Below the pieces are notes generated by a model that saw only the letters and a list, made by a program, of their open reading frames with translations, ran no database searches and was not told the origin of the DNA. From NCBI GenBank assembly GCA_046328035.1, contig JAXLXI010000003.1, positions 124,001 to 188,000 on the forward strand: a stretch of DNA of 64,000 nucleotides, given 5' to 3'. This document shows, piece by piece, positions 26,100 through 33,670 of this stretch (positions are counted from its first letter, which is position 1; each line of letters starts with the position of its first letter). The DNA comes from JBGASG01 sp046328035. GTDB taxonomy: Bacteria; Cyanobacteriota; Vampirovibrionia; Obscuribacterales; Obscuribacteraceae. The position numbers and the translations under genes were made by a program.

Positions 26100-26155
26100 A
26101 TTCGCAGGCCACGAGTCCTGTGTGCAGGAACCATTAGTTACGGACGGAAGAAAAC

Positions 26156-27148
26156 TCAGTCGTATAGATAGCGTCGGCGGCGCTCGATCGCTTCGGCTTC
26201 TTCATAGCGATCCATTCGCACCAACAAGTATTTGTAGTTGAGCAATATGGATCGCAGGAGAACAAGCAACGCCTCCGAGCAAATCAAAGGCAGGCTGTTC
26301 CATACAGCCAGCGCATGCTCGAACTGTTTCTGACTCTCCTCATACTTCCCTTCGGAGCAGTACATCATTGCCAGTTCGTTGACTGTGCCCAGTAGAGCAA
26401 CAATCGACTTGGCCGTTGCCTTATCTTCGCAAAGGCCATTGATGTCGAAGAACATCAACTTGCGTACACATTTAGCGCGCACTTCGATGGCTTCTTTGAA
26501 GTGGCGCGCAGCAATTCCACACTTGCCTGTATCGCGCTTGATGCGCGCCAGCCCTTCCAGATTGAGGGCGCAGTCTTCATGCAGACGTCCCAGATGAAAA
26601 CGACGTAAAGCCAGCGACCGCATGTGGATTTGTTCCGCTTGATCGAAGAGCTTGCGCCGATAATAGGCTTCTGCCACCACATCGAGATAGGGCGGCAAGT
26701 GAACGTCTTCTCTGCCCAGGCAACGCGATACCAGGCGCACGCCCATGCGGGCACAGTATTCTTTGAACGTAGTGCGCGTGGTGATTTCACAGAGCTCGTG
26801 ATTGCACGGCTCGTCCGCTTGCATGTAGCGCAGACGACGGCGCCCGGAGGTAACCTGAGGGCTTTCGACAACAGGTTGTTTCACCGGATCTTCTGGCCAG
26901 GCAATATCATCATCACAAGTTGAGGTGCTGCCCAAGAGAGAGCCGGTGTTTTTGCGCGACTGAAGAAGAGACTGCGCAAGTGTCGGCTGCGCCGGTTGCT
27001 CGGCTTCACTGGTCAGTGCTTCCGCACCCTGAGCCAGTTCCTTGACCAATTGCAGAAACGTTTCTTCATCGCTAATCGTGATCGCCGACGCGAGATAGTC
27101 CGCATCGTTTTTGCGTTCATCTGTTGAGTTGTTGTATGCAGTGTTCAT
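26156..27148 (-). CDS. TPR-repeat protein
   Basis: 330 residues, cytoplasmic (no signal peptide). The N-terminal third is low complexity and probably disordered. From about residue 150 helical TPR-like units are visible: VVAEAYYRRKLFDQAEQIHMRSLALRR, CALNLEGLARIKRDTGKCGIAARHFKEAIEVR, GTVNELAMMYCSEGKYEESQKQFEHALAVW, LLNYKYLLVRMDRYEEAEAIERR. It is probably a protein-interaction scaffold. An LRV protein gene follows 49 bases upstream on the same strand. Confidence 0.7.
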   Translation of the reverse strand: MNTAYNNSTDERKNDADYLASAITISDEETFLQLVKELAQGAEALTSEAEQPAQPTLAQSLLQSRKNTGSLLGSTSTCDDDIAWPEDPVKQPVVESPQVTSGRRRLRYMQADEPCNHELCEITTRTTFKEYCARMGVRLVSRCLGREDVHLPPYLDVVAEAYYRRKLFDQAEQIHMRSLALRRFHLGRLHEDCALNLEGLARIKRDTGKCGIAARHFKEAIEVRAKCVRKLMFFDINGLCEDKATAKSIVALLGTVNELAMMYCSEGKYEESQKQFEHALAVWNSLPLICSEALLVLLRSILLNYKYLLVRMDRYEEAEAIERRRRYLYD

Positions 27149-27196
27149 AGATGTTTCCTGCTCAAGGTGAGTCTGTAAACATCTCCTGGGTCCCGC

Positions 27197-27607
27197 CTAG
27201 CCAAGTGCCGCCCTCGGTCCGATTGCAGCGAGTTGTTGCGTGCGATCTCGATCTTGAGTCCAGCGATCGGGAAATCTTGCCACGCGGTTTTCGGTTGCTG
27301 CAGCTAACTTGGACATCGTGCGCGATGCGCGATGAGCGACATATGGGTTATCGTCCTGCGCCAGCAGGACTAAGATACCGGGTGGAAGCTGCGGATTAGA
27401 AGCCATTGCCCAACGGACATCCGGATCTTCATCAAGTGCCAGCAACTCCAGGAGAGAGTGTGGCGTGGCAGGGTTTTCTGCCACCGCGAGTCGAACCTCA
27501 CTTATAGGATCTCTCGCCAACACGGACAAAAGTTCCGCGGATGTTTCTGCGTACTCTGCGAGAAGCAACCGCGATCTTTGCACCGTTTCAGAAGTGGTTT
27601 GCGTCAT
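27197..27607 (-). CDS. Leucine-rich-repeat-variant (LRV) protein
   Basis: 136 residues built from about three LRV/HEAT-like units of about 24 residues: LLSVLARDPISEVRLAVAENPATPH, LLELLALDEDPDVRWAMASNPQLPP, ILVLLAQDDNPYVAHRASRTM. Such repeats form curved solenoids for protein binding. The C-terminal 35 residues are charged and unrelated. A close paralog lies at 32605-32985. Confidence 0.7.
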   Translation of the reverse strand: MTQTTSETVQRSRLLLAEYAETSAELLSVLARDPISEVRLAVAENPATPHSLLELLALDEDPDVRWAMASNPQLPPGILVLLAQDDNPYVAHRASRTMSKLAAATENRVARFPDRWTQDRDRTQQLAAIGPRAALG

Positions 27608-27792
27608 TTACCGCTCCTCGAACGTGAGCGCAACCAACTTGCGCCCCTGATGGGGATTCCTTTTCGAACCATCTGCCCGGCACACCCGCCCAGACTGATC
27701 TAGCAATTGTTCAACACGGGAAAGTGGGAGAAAACGAGCAAAACCATTGACGGTTCACATACTAATCTAGCCCCTGCAAGCCGATTTGGGGC

Positions 27793-27841
27793 GGGTTTGC
27801 AAGTGAATCTTTGCTTGCAAAACCCCAGTGTTTTCGGGGTT
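27793..27841. other. Overlapping, mutually exclusive hairpins
   Basis: GGGTTTGCAAG (27793-27803) can pair with CTTGCAAAACCC (27814-27825). The AACCCC at 27821-27826 can instead pair with GGGGTT at 27836-27841. Sharing one arm between two stems is the logic of attenuators, but no regulated gene starts immediately beside it. Confidence 0.4.
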
Positions 27842-27851
27842 ATCCTGTACA

Positions 27852-27869
27852 TCCAACACGCGTGTTGGA
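27852..27869. promoter_or_regulatory. 18-bp perfect palindrome, possible operator
   Basis: TCCAACACGCGTGTTGGA is a perfect palindrome. Its length and symmetry suit a homodimeric regulator, but the binding protein is unknown. Confidence 0.4.
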
Positions 27870-28101
27870 CAATTGCAACGAAAGTGCAACACTCCGGGAT
27901 TGGCTTCTGTAGACCTTCGCCAGCGTATCACCGATTTTGCCTGCGCACCACACGCGGTGCGTCGAAGAAATCCATCCCACGCATTAGCGCCTCCAGAGCC
28001 AGGCGCCGACATCTATTCGGCGTTGCCGCCGCGGCGTGTTGCCTTCCTTTTATATAGATGTACGCGTTCCAAAGTCCGTTGCGCGCTCGGACTCAAGACC
28101 A

Positions 28102-28209
28102 TTGCGTCAGTTTTGATGCAGGAACCCGGTTTTTTGCTTGCCGATCAGCTCTATGGATGGAGCCATCTCGCAAGCAGATTTTGCCTTGCTTGCATCAAAA
28201 CTGACGCAA
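28102..28209. repeat. MITE-like element or long cruciform with 19-bp inverted ends
   Basis: TTGCGTCAGTTTTGATGCA (28102-28120) is repeated as its exact complement at 28191-28209, with 70 bases between. Inside are two further inverted pairs, GCTTGC/GCAAGC and GCTC/GAGC. The unit could fold as one long hairpin and has the size of a miniature inverted-repeat element; no flanking target duplication is evident. Confidence 0.5.
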
Positions 28210-28322
28210 GCGATTAAGTGGCGCAGCGTTCAAGTTAAAGCATCTGCTTAAAGAACTCAAAATCGCTATATGACATACCCTATTTGCCTTACGGTTTAGC
28301 TAACGGTTCATTTTTGGGCGAC

Positions 28323-28351
28323 TTGACGCATTAGACCGACCGGTCTATTCT
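28323..28351 (+). promoter_or_regulatory. Promoter with NemR-like operator in its spacer (copy 1)
   Basis: TTGACG (28323-28328), a 17-base spacer and TATTCT (28346-28351) form a sigma-70-type promoter. The palindrome TAGACCGACCGGTCTA (28332-28347) occupies the spacer and resembles the E. coli NemR box. The 90-residue ORF starts 37 bases after the -10 box. The same architecture recurs before the TetR gene. Confidence 0.7.
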
Positions 28352-28388
28352 GGTTGTATCGAAAGCAACACCGCCGAGGTTCAGAACA

Positions 28389-28661
28389 ATGTTTGACACA
28401 GAAGAAACCACCTATACGTTCGATATCGAAACATACCCCGAATACGAAGACCAACCGGAAACCCCAGAACAACAGCATCAGAACCAGGAACAGCTACGCG
28501 CCGTTTGGACCGGTCACCTGGTGAACGAACAAGATCGAGTGACGAAAGAACAGATCCGCAGGCATCCGCTAGAACTGGCTCTCAACGCCAAATTTAACGG
28601 CCTAATTAGAGACGACCGGTCTATTCTCCTGCACAAAGAACAAGAAGCGATCGGAGCCTAG
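28389..28661 (+). CDS. Small acidic hypothetical protein
   Basis: 90 residues. The first 50 are very acidic and Gln/Pro-rich (YPEYEDQPETPEQQHQNQEQ); the rest is mixed. No family is recognised. It is first in the TetR/SDR regulon, behind its own operator-promoter. A third, half-degenerate operator (28608-28623) lies inside its 3' coding end (encoding IRDDRSI), lacking a matching -35 box. Confidence 0.55.
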   Translation: MFDTEETTYTFDIETYPEYEDQPETPEQQHQNQEQLRAVWTGHLVNEQDRVTKEQIRRHPLELALNAKFNGLIRDDRSILLHKEQEAIGA

Positions 28662-28664
28662 AAC

Positions 28665-28736
28665 ATGGCAGCTGTGCATACTTTGAAGTGTGAGACCGCC
28701 AGCGCCAAGCCCGCCAACCGACCCCAGTGTCGTTGA
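28665..28736 (+). CDS. Possible 23-residue Cys-containing peptide
   Basis: The ATG at 28665 follows the previous stop by three bases and has GGAG 8 bases upstream. It encodes MAAVHTLKCETASAKPANRP then QCR. Two cysteines in a redox-regulated cluster are suggestive, but so short a frame could be chance. Confidence 0.3.
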   Translation: MAAVHTLKCETASAKPANRPQCR

Positions 28737-28761
28737 CACATATGACCGACCGGTCTATTCT
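28733..28761 (+). promoter_or_regulatory. Promoter with NemR-like operator in its spacer (copy 2)
   Basis: TTGACA (28733-28738), 17-base spacer, TATTCT (28756-28761). The operator ATGACCGACCGGTCTA (28742-28757) sits in the spacer as in copy 1, 46 bases before the TetR start, implying autorepression. Confidence 0.75.
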
Positions 28762-28807
28762 ATAAATAGAGTCCACACATACAACTCAGCAGACGGATGC
28801 CATCGAT

Positions 28808-29410
28808 ATGAGCACGACAAAGACTGCCCCAAAGCAAGAGACCCGCACAGCCCTTCTGGAAGTGGGTCTGGAAATCATGCAGCAGAAGGGTTATTCAAAC
28901 ACCGGCATCCAGGAAATCTTGAATGCGCTCGGCGTGCCGAAAGGATCCTTCTATCATTACTTCGACAGCAAAGAAACGTACGCCATCGAAATCATCCGTC
29001 ACTACGACCAACATTATTCAGCCGCGCTCCTGCGCATGATGCGCAATCCCAAAGAAACTCCTATTCAGCGCCTGCGCAGCTACTGCGAAGACGGCAAGGC
29101 AAAACTCGCTGCCAAAGAATGTAGACACGGATGTTTCATTGGCAGCCTTAGCCAGGAAATGTCCGACCAGAGCGAACGCCTACGTCAAGAACTATCGCAA
29201 GTCGTCAGAAAGTGGCGCGACATGGTGTCGGCATGTATAGCCGAAGGGCAAGAACTTGGCGAGATCAAAAAGTCATGGACTCCCGATGCCGCGGCCGAAC
29301 TATTTCTCTCCGGCTGGTCCGGAGCAGTGATGCGCACCAAAACAGTTAAAGATACAGAACCCCTGGAAGTCTTCATCAAATTGATGTTTGAAGACGTGCT
29401 AAAGCCGTAG
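28808..29410 (+). CDS. TetR-family regulator, NemR-like
   Basis: 200 residues. The N-terminal DNA-binding domain has the TetR helix-turn-helix: TGIQEILNALGVPKGSFYHYFDSKETYA (about 32-59). The ligand domain contains KECRHGCFIGSLSQEMS, matching the GC(L/F)xGxLxQE block of NemR, where a cysteine senses electrophiles and hypochlorite; Cys105 and Cys109 are candidates. Its own promoter carries a NemR-type operator, and the SDR gene follows 79 bases later. It probably represses the small ORF, itself and the SDR until oxidant or reactive carbonyl stress. Confidence 0.85.
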   Translation: MSTTKTAPKQETRTALLEVGLEIMQQKGYSNTGIQEILNALGVPKGSFYHYFDSKETYAIEIIRHYDQHYSAALLRMMRNPKETPIQRLRSYCEDGKAKLAAKECRHGCFIGSLSQEMSDQSERLRQELSQVVRKWRDMVSACIAEGQELGEIKKSWTPDAAAELFLSGWSGAVMRTKTVKDTEPLEVFIKLMFEDVLKP

Positions 29411-29489
29411 CGCTCCCGCTCGCTGCAATTCCAGGAAATCCCCGCCCAAAACCCCAGCCCAACTCGTCAACTCGAAAGGAATCACACAA

Positions 29490-30245
29490 ATGAAACTCAA
29501 AAACAAGGTGGCTCTCGTCACAGGAGCCTCCAAAGGAATTGGCGCGTCCATTGCGAAACATCTCGCCGCCGAAGGTGCCAATGTAGCAGTCAATTACTCC
29601 TCCAGCAAAGCAGGCGCCGACAAGGTGGTGGAAGAAATAACCAAAGGTGGTGGCAAAGCGGTGGCAATTCAGGCAGACCTGAGCAAGCCGCAAGACGTCG
29701 CGCGCCTCTTTGCTGATACTAAGAAAGCTCTGGGCAACGTCGATATCCTCGTCAACAACGCCGGTGTGTACGAGTTTTCGCCGCTGGAAGAGGTCAGTGA
29801 AGAACACTTCCATAAGATGTTCAATCTCAACGTACTCGGCTTGCTGCTGGCATCAAAAGAAGCCGCCAAGCAATTCGGCGAGAGGGGCGGCTCGATCATC
29901 AATATAAGTTCGGTAGCCAGCAACTCGGCCATGCCATCGGCCGCGGTGTACAGCGCAACCAAGGCCGCTGTCGACAGTATTACACGCACATTGTCGGCAG
30001 AACTCGGTCCCAAGAAGATTCGCGTCAACTCGATCAATCCAGGCATGGTGATAACGGAAGGTGTGCAGTCAGCTGGTATCGCCGGCGAGGAAGCCGAATT
30101 TCGCAAAGTGTACGAAGCTGCTGCACCACTGGGACGCGTCGGTCAGGTCGATGATATCGCCCCCGCGGCGGTGTTCCTGGCGTCGGACGAAGCGTCCTGG
30201 GTGACCGGTGAGACCTGGCGCATTTCCGGAGGCTTCCGCAACTAG
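29490..30245 (+). CDS. Short-chain dehydrogenase/reductase (FabG-like)
   Basis: A 251-residue classical SDR. The cofactor loop is TGASKGIG (11-18), NNAG is at 89-92, and the catalytic Ser141, Tyr154 and Lys158 (VYSATKAA) are in place. Asn/Ser residues after beta-2 (NYSSSKAGAD) favour NADPH. A ribosome site AAAGGA precedes the ATG. Placed after the NemR-like regulator, it is likely a detoxifying carbonyl reductase rather than the fatty-acid FabG; this is inferred from context. Confidence 0.85.
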   Translation: MKLKNKVALVTGASKGIGASIAKHLAAEGANVAVNYSSSKAGADKVVEEITKGGGKAVAIQADLSKPQDVARLFADTKKALGNVDILVNNAGVYEFSPLEEVSEEHFHKMFNLNVLGLLLASKEAAKQFGERGGSIINISSVASNSAMPSAAVYSATKAAVDSITRTLSAELGPKKIRVNSINPGMVITEGVQSAGIAGEEAEFRKVYEAAAPLGRVGQVDDIAPAAVFLASDEASWVTGETWRISGGFRN

Positions 30246-30275
30246 CCAGCCAAAGTTTGCACACGAGAGACGAGC

Positions 30276-30312
30276 GAGCGCACTCATGTAGCCAGAGAGC
30301 ATGGGTGCGCTC
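30276..30312 (+). terminator. Hairpin after the SDR gene
   Basis: GAGCGCACTCATG and CATGGGTGCGCTC pair over 13 positions (one G-U) with an 11-base loop, 30 bases after the SDR stop. No strong T run follows, so it may act as a terminator or as 3'-end protection. Confidence 0.5.
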
Positions 30313-30362
30313 TCGCGTTGGCTCTCGCTCTCGCTTTGGCTTAGCCTCGAGCCGGTTATCAA

Positions 30363-30414
30363 GGGTTGCGTTAACCCATCATTTTCGAGGCAAAAAGATG
30401 GATTAACGCAACCC
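30363..30414. repeat. Long inverted repeat next to the intron 3' side
   Basis: Two 18-base arms (30363-30380 and 30397-30414) match as reverse complements at 17 of 18 positions around a 16-base loop. It lies between the SDR terminator hairpin and the intron 3' end. It may be a second transcription terminator or the end of an older insertion. Confidence 0.45.
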
Positions 30415-30469
30415 CTGAATTGTGAATGGAAAGAAACGCGGTGGCAGAAGTGGCACTGGTCACACAATC

Positions 30470-32352
30470 GAGATAGGTAGGTCCTCGCGGACTTTCCCCC
30501 TCACACCACCGTGCGTACGGGTCCGTACACGGCGGTTCGGCAGCGGTCATGATGCGGAGACTAGCTTCGGGAGCCCGAGAGCGTGCAGGGCAGCGCTCGG
30601 GATAGCATGGTGGAGTATTGAATTTTTGCTCAGTCGCCATGGTCCCTTCGCCGAACCACTAGCACGTGCTGCATCCTGCGGGTGGATTCCCCGCCGAAGC
30701 AACTCGGTGTATCGGGTGCGTCCCCGTTTCCATTGGCGCCAGATGTAGCATCTAATACGACGCCGAATCCATTTATCCAAATTGCGAAACACTTTCGGCG
30801 TATCGCAGACAACGAAGTATCCGCGCCAGCCCAAGAGGTATTCGCGTAGACCTCCAATCACTTGACTGACGCTTTTACCTTTTGTTGGTCGGGTCAGCTC
30901 GCGAATTCGCTGTTTGAACCTGGCGAGGCTTTTTGAAGCCACGCGCGGTTTTACACCTCGATTGTTAGCGTAAAAGCTAACTCAAGGAAGCTTCTTGACC
31001 AAGGCTTTCCCACCGCACTTTTCTCCTTGTTCACTTGTAGCCTGAGCCGTTTTCCTAGAAACTCCGTGATCCCTTTCATCACGCGCTCTCCGGCTCGTTG
31101 ACTCGCAACGTAGATATTGCAGTCATCTGCGTATCGCACAAAGTGAAGGTTCCGTCGTTCCAGTTCTCGGTCAAGTTCATCAAGCAGCAAGTTTGAGAGT
31201 AGCGGCGAAAGCGGTCCGCCTTGTGGTATCCCTTCTTTGCTCGCGCTGGTCAGCCCGCCTTCCAATGCTCCGGCATTTAAGTACGCACGGATCAACTTGT
31301 GCACTCGCTTGTCGGAAATTCGCTTCGTTACCCGGTTCATCAGGACGTCGTGATTCACTCGATCAAAGAACTTCTCCAGATCAATATCCACGACTACTCG
31401 GTAGCCTCCCTCAATGTGTTTGCGGGCGGCTTCTATTGCCTGTTTCGCCGATCTACCTGGTCGAAAACCGTAACTCGTGCTCGGAAAATGTGCTGTCCCA
31501 TTTGCGTTGCAGCACTTGCATGACAGCTTGTTGAATAAAACGGTCCATGACCGTCGGTATCCCCAGCTGTCGTTTCCCTCCGCCGGGTTTCGGGATGTTC
31601 ACCCGTCTCACCGGTCTTGGTTTGTAAGTGCCCTGAAGCAGCTCTTGTTTGATCTGTTTCCAGTTTGCTGCGAGGTACGCTTGTAGGTCATCGGTGCTAA
31701 GCCCGTCGATCCCAGCTGCACCGCCGTTTTTGACGACGCGTGCGTAGGCGATCTTCAGGTTCTCCTTATCTAGAATTTCCTCCATCAATGATTGGTCTTG
31801 CGCTTCACTCGTTGCTTCAAACTTTTCGCCCCCTCGTGTCGCCAGTCTCGCAGGTTTCACCCGCTACCTCTGTCGTTGAGTCCTGTTTGGTTTTCTGTTG
31901 CTTCTCGTTCTCGCAACTCATGTCACGTGACCTCGCTGTCGTTTGGACCTTCACCGTTTAACTCCGCCTGCTTGCGTGCTGCCGCGCTTGGTCGGTGTTT
32001 CGAGTTACTACGTCCTTTGCTGACTTCTGCACCGCGGTCGGTTTCCTTGCGGATTCCCAGTCGTTTGCTTTCGACACGGCGCAGATCTCCCACGGTAAGT
32101 TCAACCACTTTCACTGCGCATCTGCCAGATTTACGTTCGCGTCCGTTGACGATTATGCGCTTCGCGATCATTGGTTCGCTCTGCGCGGGCGCGCCCGCCT
32201 CGTATCTGGTTTCTGTCCGTCAAATCGCAGTTTTGCTCAGCGCTTCCTTCAGACGTCCCCTCACGGTCGCGCCCTTGCGCATTCGCTACACTTCACCATC
32301 GTCAGGTTGTGTGAGGACTCTCACCTCCAGTTGTTGAACATGCGTGGCACAC
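30470..32352 (-). mobile_element. Group II intron, class C-like, with degraded maturase
   Basis: Read on the minus strand, the intron begins GTGTGCCACG at 32352 (GUGYG rule). It contains conserved domain I blocks (GGAGGTGAGAGTCCTCAC, GCGCAAGGG, TCTGAAGGAAGC between about 32320 and 32230), a maturase frame, and a domain V of the form GAACCGCCGTGTACGG...GTACGCACGGTGGTG (about 30505-30538) followed by a domain VI-like segment ending CTACCTATC near 30470. The 5' end lies 8 bases after a strong terminator hairpin, the usual target of class C introns. The RNA looks intact, but the maturase has two frameshifts. The exact 3' boundary is uncertain by about 10 bases. Confidence 0.8.
30547..31860 (-). 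pseudogene. Group II intron reverse transcriptase/maturase, two frameshifts
   Basis: Three consecutive frames together spell one maturase. Residues at 31860-31453 give the N-terminal RT part (IDGLSTDDLQAYL, RRVNIPKPGGGKRQLGIPTVMDRFIQQA). The frame shifts near 31465, where an expected SEHSYGFRPG reads SEHELRFSTR. The second piece (to 30951) has IPQGGPLSPLLSNLLLDELD and the active site RYADDCNIYV. A second shift lies near 30960-30985, after which the thumb/X domain (VIGGLREYLLGWRGYF, WRQWKRGRTRYTELLRRG) continues to 30547. No En domain is present, as in class C introns. Both shifts could be real decay or sequencing errors. Confidence 0.85.
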
Positions 32353-32360
32353 CAAAGAAA

Positions 32361-32384
32361 CGGGCGGGGCATAAGCCCCGCCCG
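32361..32384 (-). terminator. Rho-independent terminator, intron insertion target
   Basis: CGGGCGGGGC and GCCCCGCCCG form a perfect 10-bp GC stem with a TTAT loop (minus strand), followed by TTTCTTT. The intron starts straight after this T run. It presumably ends transcription of the LRV gene 220 bases upstream; the 32385-32604 stretch between holds no recognisable gene. Confidence 0.8.
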
Positions 32385-32604
32385 CGCTTGCGGTCCAACG
32401 CAATTTCTAGTTTGCTTCTATAGATTTCCTCCTGTGGGCTTAGTGTGCAACCGTTCGTGCGGGGTGTTGCGAGTGTGTTATGAGCGTTCTTTCTACATGC
32501 ATGTGTGAGTGTGTTGCTAAGTACATGTAGACCAATTAGTAGACCTTCTGAACTTTTGCTTGATTCGCTCTTTGGCGCACATCACCTCCTTATCAGTCTT
32601 CGCA

Positions 32605-32985
32605 TTAGTGTTCGTAAACTGTCGTTCGCGTCCGTCGCAACGTTTCGTGCGCACGCGCCGCGACATAGGGATTTTCGTCCTGAGCCAGGTAGTTCAGCAC
32701 CAGCAGTGGTGCGGTCAGGTCCTCGGCAATTGCCAGGCGGACTTCAGGACTTTCATCTTGCGCCAGCCTGAGCAGGCATTCCGGCGGCAACTTGGGGTTG
32801 CTTGCCACTGCACTGCGCACTTCAGGGCTGGGATCCTCCATCAATCTCTGAAGCACGTGCACTGCAACCGTAGAATTCTCGGCTACGCGCCGGCGCACAC
32901 GTTCTTCGTCGTGCTTCGAAAGTTGGCAGAGAACATGTTCTGGTGTGTGGGGATTTCCCGCAAAGATGTAATGAACTTCGTGCAT
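32605..32985 (-). CDS. Leucine-rich-repeat-variant (LRV) protein (paralog)
   Basis: 126 residues, almost entirely LRV units: HVLCQLSKHDEERVRRRVAENSTVAVH, VLQRLMEDPSPEVRSAVASNPKLPP, CLLRLAQDESPEVRLAIAEDLTAPL, VLNYLAQDENPYVAARAHETL. It shares unit sequences with the protein at 27197-27607 (NPKLPP/NPQLPP, AQDENPYVA/AQDDNPYVA). It is predicted to be a small protein-binding solenoid. Just past its stop, 32581-32592 carries a near-perfect Shine-Dalgarno (TAAGGAGGTGAT on the minus strand) with only 14-21-codon frames after it. Confidence 0.7.
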   Translation of the reverse strand: MHEVHYIFAGNPHTPEHVLCQLSKHDEERVRRRVAENSTVAVHVLQRLMEDPSPEVRSAVASNPKLPPECLLRLAQDESPEVRLAIAEDLTAPLLVLNYLAQDENPYVAARAHETLRRTRTTVYEH

Positions 32986-33050
32986 CGTAATCGCCTCTTT
33001 TCTTTACTTATGCTTTCTACTTATTGTTGTGTCGCTTGGTTCCTCACTGG

Positions 33051-33485
33051 TTACTGGTCGCGTGTGTAGTCGCAACCGGATGTTTCCCACAGTTCTCCAA
33101 TTGCCTCCAGAAGTGGTGTCAATCGTCTGGCGTCGACCGGTTTGCGGATGTAATAGTTCATCTTTAAGTCGAGCGCTCTGGCGATGTCCTCCTCGTTGGT
33201 CGACATGGTTAAAACAATGACTGGAATGTCTTTGAGGTCGGAGTTTTTCATTTCGCTCAAGACCTGCATGCCATCTACTTTCGGCATGTTGAGATCAAGC
33301 AAAACGACATCGGGTCTCAAGGCGTAATCGAATGGTTGTTGCTGACGTAGAAAGGCGAGCGCCTCTTCGCCGTCTGCGGCGACGTTCAGTACATGTGCAA
33401 TCTTGCTCTCCATCAGCACCTCCTTCACAAGACTGGCGGCTTCCGGGCTATCCTCCGCAAGAAGAATCTGTAATGGCGCTTTCAC
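33051..33485 (-). CDS. Single-domain response regulator, Rcp1-like
   Basis: 144 residues from the GTG at 33485, which has GGAGG 8 bases upstream; the longer frame to 33536 would swallow this ribosome site. Only a receiver domain is present: acidic pocket LLAEDSPEAA, phospho-acceptor Asp64 in VVLLDLNMPKVDG, switch Thr in IVLTMSTNEED, and Lys in YYIRKPVDARRL. The insertion FLRQQQPFDYALRPD is typical of the Rcp1-type regulators that partner phytochromes and hybrid kinases in Cyanobacteria. No partner kinase is adjacent. The LRV gene follows about 65 bases downstream on the same strand. Confidence 0.85.
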   Translation of the reverse strand: MKAPLQILLAEDSPEAASLVKEVLMESKIAHVLNVAADGEEALAFLRQQQPFDYALRPDVVLLDLNMPKVDGMQVLSEMKNSDLKDIPVIVLTMSTNEEDIARALDLKMNYYIRKPVDARRLTPLLEAIGELWETSGCDYTRDQ

Positions 33486-33602
33486 TGTTGGTTCCTCCCC
33501 ACCGTTTGTGTGATCTGACTTCGCTGGAAGAATCAATCACTGGTCTTGGAGCGAGTCCTTTGGTAACTTGTTTGTTCGGATAACGTTCGATTTCCAACAT
33601 AT

Positions 33603-33643
33603 CGAACCGCCGTGAGGAGCGCGTGAATTCCTCCGGCGGTTCG
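33603..33643 (-). terminator. Strong hairpin after the efflux operon
   Basis: CGAACCGCCG (33603-33612) pairs perfectly with CGGCGGTTCG (33634-33643), with an inner GAGGA/TCCTC pair. It lies 28 bases after the adaptor gene stop (minus strand) and before the response regulator. No T run follows, but position and stability suggest an operon end. Confidence 0.6.
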
Positions 33644-33670
33644 CTTCTAGAGCCCAACAATAATGATTCC

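Larger units (their letters stand above)
25754..26155. other. 402-base intergenic region
   Basis: No long gene is supported on either strand. It holds one very short hydrophobic ORF with a good ribosome site (25877-25939, minus) and a 9-bp-stem hairpin near the end of the TPR gene (26066-26099). The plus-strand 77-codon frame across it has no ribosome site and an unlikely composition. Confidence 0.5.
27608..28388. other. 780-base structured intergenic region
   Basis: No convincing gene is seen on either strand. The region instead holds overlapping hairpins (27793-27841), an 18-bp perfect palindrome (27852-27869), a 19-bp perfect inverted repeat pair (28102-28120 and 28191-28209), and a promoter with an embedded operator at its right end (28323-28351). 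It separates the minus-strand LRV gene from the plus-strand regulon genes. Confidence 0.6.

Noticed and set aside
28690..29124. A 144-codon plus-strand frame overlapping the TetR gene
   Set aside because: It lies across the operator-promoter and the TetR coding region in another frame; its composition is Arg/Ser/Pro-rich shadow sequence.
31792..32423. Plus-strand frames of 140-180 codons over the intron
   Set aside because: They are antisense to intron domain I and the maturase; no ribosome site and Arg/Ser-rich shadow composition.
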